Below, in pieces: positions 1-6,074 of a stretch of 7,082 nucleotides of DNA (position 1 is its first letter; each line of letters opens with the position of its first letter). A program made the position numbers and the translations under genes. The stretch is from an uncultured Selenomonadales bacterium (GTDB lineage: Bacteria > Bacillota_C > Negativicutes > Selenomonadales > Selenomonadaceae), in NCBI GenBank assembly GCA_946407175.1, contig CAMJNB010000064.1:1-7082 (forward strand), given 5' to 3'. The notes beneath the pieces are model-generated. The model saw only the letters and a list, made by a program, of their open reading frames with translations. It made no database searches and was not told the DNA's origin.

Positions 1-1144
1 CGGAACTAACCTTCCTGGAGTCCAATTAGCCCTTTATGGCAAACCCAAACCCGAAGAGGAGGCGTTTATTAAAACTTGCGGACCGTTGCGTCCTGCGGCA
101 GAGGCAATGATTGAAGGTCAAGCGGTTGTTCGTGCATTGGAATGGTTGGCGAAGGAAAGAAATTTTAAGCCCGACGTAATAATTGCGCATACCGGCTGGG
201 GTTCTACTCTTTACTGCAAAGACTTGTATCCCGACGTGCCGATTATGGGCTACTTTGAATGGTATTACCTTGCCGAAGACAGCGACTGCTACTGGTGGCC
301 TGACGAAATACCGCAAATGCCGAATAAAATTTCAATTCGTACGAGGAACGCTCACCACCTCTTAAATTTAGAAGCGGTTACCGCGCCTGGCAGGGGTCAA
401 GGTATCGGTATTACGCCTACGAAATGGCAACATTCGCAACTGCCGGAAGTCTACAAGCCGAAAGTCAAGATAATTCATGAAGGCATTGACACGCAATTTT
501 GTTCGCCCGATCCCAGCGGCAAGCGTCCCGGTCTGATACTCGACGACGTGAAATTAAATCTGCCGGAAGGCACGGAAATTATTACGTATGTATCACGCGG
601 CTTTGAAATTTATCGCGGCTTCCCGTACTTCATGGACGCGATACGCCTTGTACTTCAGCGCCGTCCTAAGGCTCACGTTATTGTTGTCGGCAAGGACAGA
701 ATTTGTTATGGCGCCCAGCTTAAAGACACGACGTACCTTAAGGAAGAGGAGAAGAAAGGCGGATATGACAAAGAGCGCGTGCATTTCGTAGGTCTGCGCA
801 ATCGCGGCGATTATCAAAAGATTTTGCGCGCGTCAAGCTGTCACGTCTACTTAACGCGACCTTTTGTATTAAGCTGGTCATTCCTTGAGGCAATGAGTTT
901 TGGCTGTCCCATCGTCGGTTCAAAGACGCCGCCGGTTGAAGAAGTTATGGAAGATAATGTCAACGGCTTATTGGCAGAATTCAGATCTCCCTACCACATT
1001 GCGCGTAAGATTGAAGAACTTTTGGACGACCCCGAACGCGGCAAGTTGCTTGGACAAAGGGCGCGTGAAACCGTATTGGAGCGTTTTGAGCTTTATAAGT
1101 GCATGCGTGCGCAGGAAGATTTAATGTACAGTTTGGTACGGTAA
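1..1144 (+). CDS. Glycosyltransferase family 4 protein (PF12000-type N-terminus), 5' partial
   Basis: The frame is open from base 2 to the TAA at 1142-1144 (380 visible residues). The true start lies upstream, so the TTG at 86 is an internal Leu codon. The visible N-terminal half resembles the GT4 N-terminal family PF12000. It has a GQAVVRALEWL helix, PDVIIAHTGWGSTLY (about visible residues 57-71), GYFEWYY and ITPTKWQHSQLPEVY, ending in HEGID (159-163), which begins the nucleotide-sugar-binding half. The C-terminal half is a Glycos_transf_1 domain with the VYLTRPFVLSWSFLEAMSFG segment. This keeps the second Glu of the usual EX7E motif but has Phe where the first normally sits, which I believe is normal in this subfamily. 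It is a soluble GT-B enzyme with no membrane segment, expected to transfer a sugar from a nucleotide-sugar donor to a glycan, lipid or protein acceptor; donor and acceptor cannot be read. The next glycosyltransferase starts 15 bp downstream, so the two are probably cotranscribed. Family assignment is firm; the specific role is unknown. Confidence 0.9.
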   Translation, partial: GTNLPGVQLALYGKPKPEEEAFIKTCGPLRPAAEAMIEGQAVVRALEWLAKERNFKPDVIIAHTGWGSTLYCKDLYPDVPIMGYFEWYYLAEDSDCYWWPDEIPQMPNKISIRTRNAHHLLNLEAVTAPGRGQGIGITPTKWQHSQLPEVYKPKVKIIHEGIDTQFCSPDPSGKRPGLILDDVKLNLPEGTEIITYVSRGFEIYRGFPYFMDAIRLVLQRRPKAHVIVVGKDRICYGAQLKDTTYLKEEEKKGGYDKERVHFVGLRNRGDYQKILRASSCHVYLTRPFVLSWSFLEAMSFGCPIVGSKTPPVEEVMEDNVNGLLAEFRSPYHIARKIEELLDDPERGKLLGQRARETVLERFELYKCMRAQEDLMYSLVR

Positions 1145-1159
1145 GCGGAGGGCGATAAT

Positions 1160-2830
1160 ATGACATTTGAAACAATGATTCCGCCGCGTTCCGAGACGGT
1201 ACTCGAAATTACCGGCGAACAGACGGAAGATTTTCAGAGCAGTAAGAACAACTACCTTTTAATTCAGCCGAAGTGCAATTACACTGTTGCGAAAGATTTC
1301 AGCGGCATTGACGGCAAATTTGACGCGGTACTTATTCAAAGCGCGGTTATCGGCAACATGAAGAAAGATGAACTTGTCGCGTTTATAAAGTCTGCCGCCG
1401 AAAAATTGAATAAGCGCGGTACATTAATTTTCACGCTTGACAACATTGCTTTTGCCGATAACGTTATGGCGATTTTGCAGGGACAAGCGCCTAAGTTTAA
1501 AATTACGTTGAGTAAAACCGAATTGTCCGACGCAATTAAAGACGCAGGCGTTAATGAATATCGCTCACTCAACGCCTCACGCAGGGCTAACGTGCCGCAG
1601 GGTCTTCGTGACATTTCCAAAACCGAGCCGCTGATTTTCTGCTACATTCTCGTTGCTACGGTTGAAGAAATGCCGCCGAAATATTTAATCCAGTCAATCA
1701 TAGGAGAAAAGTTAGTCTGCGCGCCGGTAAGGATTCACCGTCCCAACGCTTTTTTGTCGACCGAGCCGAATATTTACACCGCGTCTTCAAACGTAGATCA
1801 GCCGTACCACATTTTCCCTAAGGAACAGTACGAAAACCGCGTAATGATTAATCAGCGTATGACTTTCCCGACTTTTACAAACGGCGTGAAATTTTTCGAC
1901 AATATGAAAAGTCAAGGCTATTTGTACCTTGAGGAGATTGACGACAATCCTATTTTGTGGGAGCAGTCATACGAAAAAACTGCGTGGATAAATTTTATAA
2001 GCGTCCATGCAATTCAAACGTCTACCGAATTTTTAGCTGATTTTCTGCGCGATTATAATCCGCACGTAAAAGTTTTTGATAACCAACTGCAGAGACTCTT
2101 GCCGCCGCGTGACTTCGACACCGAATTTAAGCAGGAGGACAGACCAACTACAATTTTCTTCGGCGCGTTGAATCGTGACAAAGAGTTTGAAGAAATTTTG
2201 CCCGTGCTGAATGAACTTGCCAAAAAGTACGGTAACAAAGTAGTTTTTAAAATCCTTGCACGCCAAAATCTTTTCGACTCGTTGGAAAGTGACAGCAAAA
2301 AGCTTATCGGTGATTCTCGCATTTACGAAGGTCAATTCGTGCCGTACGAACGCTACGAAAGTGAATTGTACACGTCCGATATCGCGCTGTTGCCGTTGCA
2401 GGACAATAAATTTAATCGCGCCAAGTCCGATTTAAAATTCCTTGAATGTGCCGCCTGCGGAGTTGCCGCGCTTGCGTCGCCGGTAGTTTATTCAGACGTT
2501 ATCAAAGACGGCGAAAACGGCTTTATATTCTACGATACAAGGCAGTTTAAGCAGAAGTTGGAAACGCTGATTGAGAATCGTGACAAGCGGCGTGAAATGG
2601 TAACGGCGGCTTATGAATACGTCAAGCACAACCGCTTGATGAGTCAGCATTATCAAGAGAGATTGGATTGGTACAAGGAACTCTTTGCAAAATTGCCGGA
2701 ATTGACGGCGGAGGCTCAAGCGCGTATTGATAAAGAGGCGCCACGTTTTAAAGATGAAGTGCCGGTAGAAACTGTTGCGCGTCCTGCAGGAAATTCTAAT
2801 CAACTTGCCGAAATAATTATACCGGTTTAG
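1160..2830 (+). CDS. Fusion protein: degenerate methyltransferase-like domain plus GT-B glycosyltransferase
   Basis: 556 residues; ATG at 1160 is preceded by GGAGGG (1147-1152) at 7-nt spacing. Residues about 12-168 look like a class I methyltransferase fold: VLEITGEQ sits where VLEIGxGxG is expected, followed by FDAVLIQSAVIGNM and LNKRGTLIFTLDNIAF, the usual acidic/post-acidic and 'kPGGtLi' elements. The glycine-rich SAM loop is lost, so activity is doubtful. Residues about 172-315 form a GT-B N-terminal-like domain (GVKFFDNM, YLYLEEIDDNP, SVHAIQTSTEFLADFL). Residues 328-505 form a Glycos_transf_1-like donor domain with FFGALNRDKEF, LLPLQDNKFNRAKSDLKFLE, ACGVAALASPVVYSDVI and GENGFIF. A charged Ala/Pro/Val-rich linker (about 512-548) follows, and the protein ends in AEIIIPV, which resembles the first strand of a GT2 domain, suggesting C-terminal truncation. 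The protein is cytoplasmic and probably works with the preceding glycosyltransferase in surface or flagellin/S-layer-type glycosylation (inference). The glycosyltransferase call is solid; the methyltransferase ancestry is likely. Confidence 0.88.
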   Translation: MTFETMIPPRSETVLEITGEQTEDFQSSKNNYLLIQPKCNYTVAKDFSGIDGKFDAVLIQSAVIGNMKKDELVAFIKSAAEKLNKRGTLIFTLDNIAFADNVMAILQGQAPKFKITLSKTELSDAIKDAGVNEYRSLNASRRANVPQGLRDISKTEPLIFCYILVATVEEMPPKYLIQSIIGEKLVCAPVRIHRPNAFLSTEPNIYTASSNVDQPYHIFPKEQYENRVMINQRMTFPTFTNGVKFFDNMKSQGYLYLEEIDDNPILWEQSYEKTAWINFISVHAIQTSTEFLADFLRDYNPHVKVFDNQLQRLLPPRDFDTEFKQEDRPTTIFFGALNRDKEFEEILPVLNELAKKYGNKVVFKILARQNLFDSLESDSKKLIGDSRIYEGQFVPYERYESELYTSDIALLPLQDNKFNRAKSDLKFLECAACGVAALASPVVYSDVIKDGENGFIFYDTRQFKQKLETLIENRDKRREMVTAAYEYVKHNRLMSQHYQERLDWYKELFAKLPELTAEAQARIDKEAPRFKDEVPVETVARPAGNSNQLAEIIIPV

Positions 2831-2860
2831 TGAATAGTTTATAGCTGGTAGTTGATAGTT

Positions 2861-2894
2861 ACTAGCGATCTAACAACTAGCGATCTAGCGATCT
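2861..2894. repeat. Three copies of CTAGCGATCT in the glycosyltransferase-nfeD spacer
   Basis: CTAGCGATCT occurs at 2862-2871, 2877-2886 and 2885-2894; the last two overlap by two bases. A related degenerate tract (TAGTTTATAGCTGGTAGTTG, 2835-2854) lies just upstream. The tract fills most of the 86-bp gap between the glycosyltransferase stop codon and nfeD. TAGTTG (about 2849-2854) can pair with CAACTA (2874-2879), but there is no T-run, so I do not call a terminator. CTAG, often scarce in bacterial DNA, appears three times in about 30 bp. No protein, RNA or recognisable insertion-sequence end is visible. It looks like a low-complexity dispersed intergenic element. Confidence 0.7.
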
Positions 2895-2916
2895 ATAAGA
2901 AAGGGTGTGACGCAAA

Positions 2917-3279
2917 ATGTTGGGACTTCAGTTTTTTTCCTTCTCGTTGATTTTCTACGTAGTGTTCATGAGCGCGGTACTGGGAATTTCGGTTATCTTG
3001 TACTTCAGTATGAGGACGCCGCCGAAAACCAAGCAGGTATCGGATGAATTAATTTTACTTGAGCGCCAACAAAACAGTAGCGGCTACACCAGTGTTGTCG
3101 ACAAAAGCAGATTTTTGGGCGCTATCGGTACTTGCTCGACTGACCTTCGTCCTGCCGGCACGATTATGGTTGAAGGTGAACCGGTTGACGTTGTAACGGA
3201 AGGAAATTTTTTAAAGCAAGGTTCCATTGTCAAAGTTATCAATGTTGACGGCTCGCGCGTTCTCGTCCGTCAGATTTAG
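2917..3279 (+). CDS. nfeD: Short NfeD family protein (membrane-anchored OB-fold partner of FloA)
   Basis: 120 residues. One hydrophobic membrane segment lies at about residues 8-31, followed by a polar linker (32-66). The C-terminal NfeD OB-fold domain spans 67-120, recognised by FLGAIGTCSTDLRPAGTIMV, VEGEPVDVVTEG and FLKQGSIVKVINVDGSRVLV. It is the short form, lacking the ClpP-like serine protease domain of long NfeD proteins. Such proteins are encoded next to SPFH/flotillin genes (Bacillus subtilis yqeZ-yqfA) and are thought to associate with flotillin in membrane microdomains. Here floA follows after 52 bp, matching that arrangement. The ATG at 2917 has only a modest ribosome binding site (AAGGGTG, about 2901-2907), weaker than that of floA. 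The OB domain should face the cytoplasm if topology follows the family. Confidence in the family is high. Confidence 0.92.
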   Translation: MLGLQFFSFSLIFYVVFMSAVLGISVILYFSMRTPPKTKQVSDELILLERQQNSSGYTSVVDKSRFLGAIGTCSTDLRPAGTIMVEGEPVDVVTEGNFLKQGSIVKVINVDGSRVLVRQI

Positions 3280-3310
3280 TTGCCGATTTTCGCTAAGCTG
3301 TTGTCGGTAA
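3280..3310 (+). other. Intercistronic hairpin between nfeD and floA
   Basis: TTGCCGA (3280-3286) pairs with TCGGTAA (3304-3310), seven pairs with one G-T, around a 17-nt loop. No T-run follows, so it is not a Rho-independent terminator. It begins directly after the nfeD stop codon and ends 4 nt before the floA ribosome binding site. It may affect mRNA processing or stability, but chance is a real alternative. Confidence 0.3.
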
Positions 3311-3331
3311 CTGCAAAGGAGGTTTTGAAAA

Positions 3332-4327
3332 ATGGAAGTTTTAATCAGTTCGGGATTGTTCGTACTGTTCGCGTTTATCGTTGTGGCAGTCTTTCTTCAC
3401 TTCGTCCCCATTGGTCTTTGGATATCGGCACTTGCGGCTAATGTTCACGTCGGCATTTTCACGCTGATTGGAATGCGTATGCGTCGCGTACCGCCGGCAA
3501 AAATCGTTATGCCGCTTATTAAAGCCAATAAAGCAGGTCTTGACGTAAACGTAAATCAGCTTGAGGCTCACTACCTTGCAGGCGGTAACGTAGACAAAGT
3601 TGTTGACGCCTTAATCGCATCGCAACGCGCGCAGATTGTACTGCCCTTTGAACGTTCGGCGGCTATAGATTTGGCAGGTCGTGACGTACTTGAGGCGGTG
3701 CAAATGAGCGTTAATCCTAAGGTTATCGAAACGCCGGTTGTCTCTGCCGTCGCTAAAAACGGTATTGAACTTAAAATTAAAGCGCGTGTTACAGTTCGCG
3801 CCAACATTGACAGGCTCGTAGGCGGCGCAGGTGAACCTACAATTATTGCGCGTGTCGGTGAAGGTATTGTTACTACCGTCGGCAGTTCCGAAAAGCACAC
3901 GGACGTTTTAGAGAGTCCTGACGACATTTCTAAAACCGTACTCGGCAAAGGACTTGACGCCGGTACCGCGTTTGAAATTCTGTCAATCGACATTGCTGAC
4001 GTTGACGTCGGACGCAATATCGGCGCACAACTTCAAACGGATCAAGCGGAGGCTGATAAACGTATCGCGCAGGCTAAGGCAGAAGAACGCCGCGCTATGG
4101 CTGTTGCGAAAGAACAGGAAATGAAGGCCTACACGCAGGAAATGGAAGCCAAAGTCGTCGAGGCGCAGGCGGAAGTTCCCCACGCTATGGCGAAGGCTCT
4201 TTCTGAAGGCAAACTCGGCGTCATGGATTATTTCAACATGATGAATGTTAAATCTGATACTGAAATGCGTAACGCGATAAGTCAGGCAAGTGCGCCTAAA
4301 CATCAAGCCGTTATGCAAAATCAGTAG
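3332..4327 (+). CDS. floA: Flotillin-like protein FloA (SPFH family membrane scaffold)
   Basis: 331 residues, the same length as Bacillus subtilis FloA (YqfA). A hydrophobic N-terminus (about residues 5-32, with a second stretch 36-48) anchors it in the cytoplasmic membrane. Next come the characteristic [21 protein letters not shown] stretch (about 49-69), the region [23 protein letters not shown] (74-95) and the SPFH core (about 100-230, including [16 protein letters not shown] and [14 protein letters not shown]). An Ala/Glu/Lys-rich coiled coil (about 234-288) carries EA-type repeats that drive oligomerisation. The C-terminus has [19 protein letters not shown]. FloA scaffolds functional membrane microdomains, influencing membrane fluidity, signalling and protein quality control. 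It has the strongest ribosome binding site of its block, AAAGGAGGT (3315-3323), 9 nt before the ATG. It lies between nfeD and a small membrane protein in a likely operon. No defects are seen. Confidence 0.96.
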   Translation: MEVLISSGLFVLFAFIVVAVFLHFVPIGLWISALAANVHVGIFTLIGMRMRRVPPAKIVMPLIKANKAGLDVNVNQLEAHYLAGGNVDKVVDALIASQRAQIVLPFERSAAIDLAGRDVLEAVQMSVNPKVIETPVVSAVAKNGIELKIKARVTVRANIDRLVGGAGEPTIIARVGEGIVTTVGSSEKHTDVLESPDDISKTVLGKGLDAGTAFEILSIDIADVDVGRNIGAQLQTDQAEADKRIAQAKAEERRAMAVAKEQEMKAYTQEMEAKVVEAQAEVPHAMAKALSEGKLGVMDYFNMMNVKSDTEMRNAISQASAPKHQAVMQNQ

Positions 4328-4338
4328 GCGGTACTGCA

Positions 4339-4749
4339 ATGGACATTTCATTACTTGCAATTCTTTGGGTAGTCATTCTGATTGTCCAAGCCGTCAACGA
4401 TAAAAAAAAGAAAAAACTTCCGCCGCCTGCACCACCTGCTGAAAATAACGGCGACAGAAATTTTGAAATACCGACGCTTGCCAATGACCCGAATTTTCCC
4501 GGCGAAGACGTGACAGTTTATCGTGACGCTGAAAGACCTGCGGAAGTTCGCGAAGTCAACTTTACCGAAATGTATCAGCAACGTAAGTCAGCGGCGCGTG
4601 AAAAAGTTTCTGCGCGGACGGCTGAAAATACTGTACAGACTAAAGCTGATGAGGGAAAAGGTTTACCGCTGAATTTAAATGCGGAATCGGCTATGAACGC
4701 GATGATTCTAAGTGAAATTTTCGGCAAACCTAAGGCGTTGCGACGGTAG
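4339..4749 (+). CDS. Small membrane-anchored protein of unknown function, third gene of the nfeD-floA module
   Basis: 136 residues. An N-terminal hydrophobic helix (about residues 4-19) is followed by a lysine cluster (22-26) consistent with the positive-inside rule. A proline-rich stretch (PPPAPPA, 28-34) and a long polar, probably disordered region come next. A compact C-terminal segment (about 115-136) contains SAMNAMILSEIFGKPKALRR and looks like a conserved interaction peptide. No enzyme motif is visible. It starts 11 bp after the floA stop codon, so it is probably cotranscribed and may work with NfeD and FloA at the membrane (inference from position). The site before its ATG (GTAGGCGG) is only fair. 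The lysine codons give an A8-G-A6 run at 4402-4416 that includes A_AAA_AAG in frame. A real gene is likely; I do not assign a function. Confidence 0.8.
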   Translation: MDISLLAILWVVILIVQAVNDKKKKKLPPPAPPAENNGDRNFEIPTLANDPNFPGEDVTVYRDAERPAEVREVNFTEMYQQRKSAAREKVSARTAENTVQTKADEGKGLPLNLNAESAMNAMILSEIFGKPKALRR

Positions 4750-4753
4750 TCGA

Positions 4754-4774
4754 ATTAAGAATTAAGAATGTAGA
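4754..4774 (+). repeat. 21-bp AT-rich intergenic repeat, copy 1 (inverted partner at 7007-7027)
   Basis: These bases are the exact reverse complement of 7007-7027. The unit is built from the heptamer ATTAAGA repeated twice followed by ATGTAGA, and a further GAATTAAG follows at 4773-4780. It lies in the gap after the floA module and before the zinc-ribbon gene. Two exact copies in inverted orientation in the two largest gaps of the window suggest a dispersed intergenic element rather than chance. Confidence 0.75.
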
Positions 4775-4799
4775 ATTAAGAATAAAAAATGTATATAAT
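4771..4799 (+). promoter_or_regulatory. Possible promoter for the zinc-ribbon/ABC ATPase/speE unit
   Basis: TATAAT at 4794-4799 is a perfect -10 hexamer. At 17-nt spacing the -35 position is TAGAAT (4771-4776), only three of six matches to TTGACA. Initiation would be expected near 4806, about 38 nt before the ribosome binding site of the next gene. The AT-rich surroundings make a chance TATAAT plausible, so this is tentative. Confidence 0.35.
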
Positions 4800-4802
4800 T
4801 CA

Positions 4803-4843
4803 GGGTTAGTGATTGGATTTAAAATCGCTAATCCATTTTTTTT
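4803..4843 (+). terminator. Rho-independent terminator after the nfeD-floA module
   Basis: GGGTTAGTGATT (4803-4814) pairs with AATCGCTAATCC (4823-4834) over 12 positions with two G-T wobbles and an 8-nt loop, followed almost directly by eight T (4836-4843). This is a canonical intrinsic terminator, expected to end transcripts from the floA block. The T-run abuts the GGAGG ribosome binding site (4844-4848) of the next gene. An alternative shorter pairing, GGATT (4815-4819) with AATCC (4830-4834), uses the same 3' arm. Confidence 0.82.
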
Positions 4844-4858
4844 GGAGGAAATTTTAAT

Positions 4859-5308
4859 ATGGGATTAGTGTACCAGTTTAATTGTGAAAAATGCGGCTAT
4901 GAATTTAATTTTTATATAGGTTTCGGCGGCTTTTCTTACTATCAAATGTACGATGAAGCTTTTGACGCCGCAATTAAAGGTGAGTACGGTGCGGAAATTC
5001 AAAAATTTTTACAGGAACATAATGACGCCAAAATTAATGTCGAAAACATTTTTATTAAGTGTCGTGAGTGCGGACATTTTGAAATTGTGCCGGATTTGAC
5101 TACATACCTTCCGGACGATAAAAATTCTGATTCCAAAAAATACAAGCTTGTTTCAAAATATCACCATAAGTGTAGAAATTGCGGCGGCGAGGTTGACATT
5201 TTTACTGAAGATACTTTTAATGCGGATGAACACAGCGGCAAATTGAAATGTTCCGTTTGTCACGGAAAATTAATTGGTTCTCCTATGCGCGGTGGCGTTT
5301 GGGAATGA
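4859..5308 (+). CDS. Uncharacterised four-CxxC zinc-ribbon-like protein
   Basis: 149 residues with four CxxC knuckles: C9-C12 (CEKC), C68-C71 (CREC), C105-C108 (CRNC) and C131-C134 (CSVC). Paired in order, these would make two zinc ribbons, an N-terminal one with a long insert (residues about 13-67) and a C-terminal one with a shorter insert. The first insert starts with an aromatic/Gly-rich stretch (FYIGFGGFSYYQMYDEAF) and continues with a helical segment (about 30-55). There is no membrane segment or signal peptide, so it should be cytosolic. No nucleic-acid or catalytic motif lets me name a function. The ATG at 4859 is fixed by GGAGG (4844-4848) at 10-nt spacing. The ABC ATPase gene starts 25 bp downstream, suggesting cotranscription. 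The first 300 bases of the gene count to about 35% GC, against roughly 50% in sampled lines of floA. Confidence 0.85.
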   Translation: MGLVYQFNCEKCGYEFNFYIGFGGFSYYQMYDEAFDAAIKGEYGAEIQKFLQEHNDAKINVENIFIKCRECGHFEIVPDLTTYLPDDKNSDSKKYKLVSKYHHKCRNCGGEVDIFTEDTFNADEHSGKLKCSVCHGKLIGSPMRGGVWE

Positions 5309-5320
5309 AAAATTTTAGTG

Positions 5321-5336
5321 AGGAGTTTTTATTTTG
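5321..5336 (+). promoter_or_regulatory. Ribosome binding site deciding a TTG start
   Basis: AGGAG (5321-5325) lies 8 nt before TTG (5334-5336). The family N-terminus begins exactly here ([12 protein letters not shown]), and there is no ATG or GTG in frame at a position that would suit both the ribosome binding site and the family start. Confidence 0.75.
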
Positions 5337-6053
5337 ATTAAAATTAAAGGCTTAAAAAAATCTTTCGGCGACCTTAAAGTACTGCGCGGCATTGACCTTG
5401 AAATTGATGAACGTGAAGTCGTCGTAATAATCGGACCTTCCGGCTCCGGCAAGTCAACCTTACTGCGCTGTATAAATTTTTTGGAAGAGCCTACCGAAGG
5501 CACGATAGAAGTCGACGGCATTAAGATGGATTCTGACGAAAATATTAATAAGGTACGCGAGGAAGTCGGTATGGTTTTTCAGCGCTTTAACCTTTTCCCG
5601 CATATGTCCGTGCTTGACAACATCACGCTTGCACCGATGAAGGTACGCGGCATTGAACGCGCAAAGGCTGAAATTACCGCGCAGGAGCTTTTAGATCGCG
5701 TGGGATTGGGCGATAAGGCGTTTGCATATCCCAACCAACTTTCCGGCGGTCAACAGCAACGTGTAGCCATTGCACGCGCCCTTGCCATGCAACCTAAGGT
5801 TATGCTTTTCGACGAACCGACAAGCGCGCTGGATCCCGAAATGGTAGGCGAAGTTTTGGACGTTATGCAAAAACTTGCCGAAAGCGGTATGACTATGGTT
5901 ATCGTCACGCATGAAATGGGTTTTGCACGCGAAGTAGGTACGCGCCTTTTGTTTGTCGACGGCGGCTTTATTATCGAAGAAGGTCCGCCTAAAAAAGTTT
6001 TTGAAAATCCGCAAGAAGAGCGTACTAAATTATTTTTGTCAAAAATTTTGTAA
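5334..6053 (+). CDS. glnQ: Polar amino acid ABC transporter ATP-binding protein (GlnQ-like)
   Basis: 239 residues, normal for the family (about 240). All ABC ATPase motifs are intact: Walker [10 protein letters not shown] (34-42), Q-loop Gln83 in [11 protein letters not shown], signature LSGGQQQR (136-143), Walker B VMLFDEP (157-162) with catalytic Glu161, D-loop SALD (164-167) and switch His193 in IVTHEMGFA. The [13 protein letters not shown] and HEMGFAREV stretches are typical of the polar amino acid (GlnQ/ArtP/HisP) subfamily. It powers import of an amino acid through a membrane permease pair fed by a substrate-binding protein, acting at the inner face of the membrane. No permease or binding-protein gene is within the window on either side, so the partner and substrate are unknown; they must be encoded elsewhere. 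Translation starts at TTG. It is followed after 21 bp by speE. The gene symbol is by subfamily resemblance only. Confidence 0.93.
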   Translation: MIKIKGLKKSFGDLKVLRGIDLEIDEREVVVIIGPSGSGKSTLLRCINFLEEPTEGTIEVDGIKMDSDENINKVREEVGMVFQRFNLFPHMSVLDNITLAPMKVRGIERAKAEITAQELLDRVGLGDKAFAYPNQLSGGQQQRVAIARALAMQPKVMLFDEPTSALDPEMVGEVLDVMQKLAESGMTMVIVTHEMGFAREVGTRLLFVDGGFIIEEGPPKKVFENPQEERTKLFLSKIL

Positions 6054-6074
6054 CCGGCAGGGAGTAAATGACTA

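Noticed and set aside
86..88. TTG as start of the first glycosyltransferase
   Set aside because: The frame is open upstream to the window edge, and the upstream residues fit the GT4 N-terminal domain, so the gene is simply cut by the window.
2861..2894. CRISPR-like repeats
   Set aside because: Units are only 10 bp, two overlap, there are no uniform spacers and no cas genes nearby.
2870..2899. Promoter for nfeD (CTAACA, 18-nt spacer, TATAAG)
   Set aside because: Initiation would fall near 2906, after most of the ribosome binding site at 2901-2907, leaving almost no leader; the hexamers also lie inside a repeat tract.
3571..4017. Antisense open frame of 148 residues opposite floA
   Set aside because: Low-complexity Ser/Thr/Ala/Pro-rich translation with no motif; it is a shadow of floA codon usage. 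Other antisense frames over the glycosyltransferases, ABC ATPase and speE were dismissed likewise.
6068..6070. Alternative ATG start for speE
   Set aside because: It is in a different frame from the SpeE protein; the ATG at 6075 gives the expected N-terminus and suitable spacing from AGGGAG.
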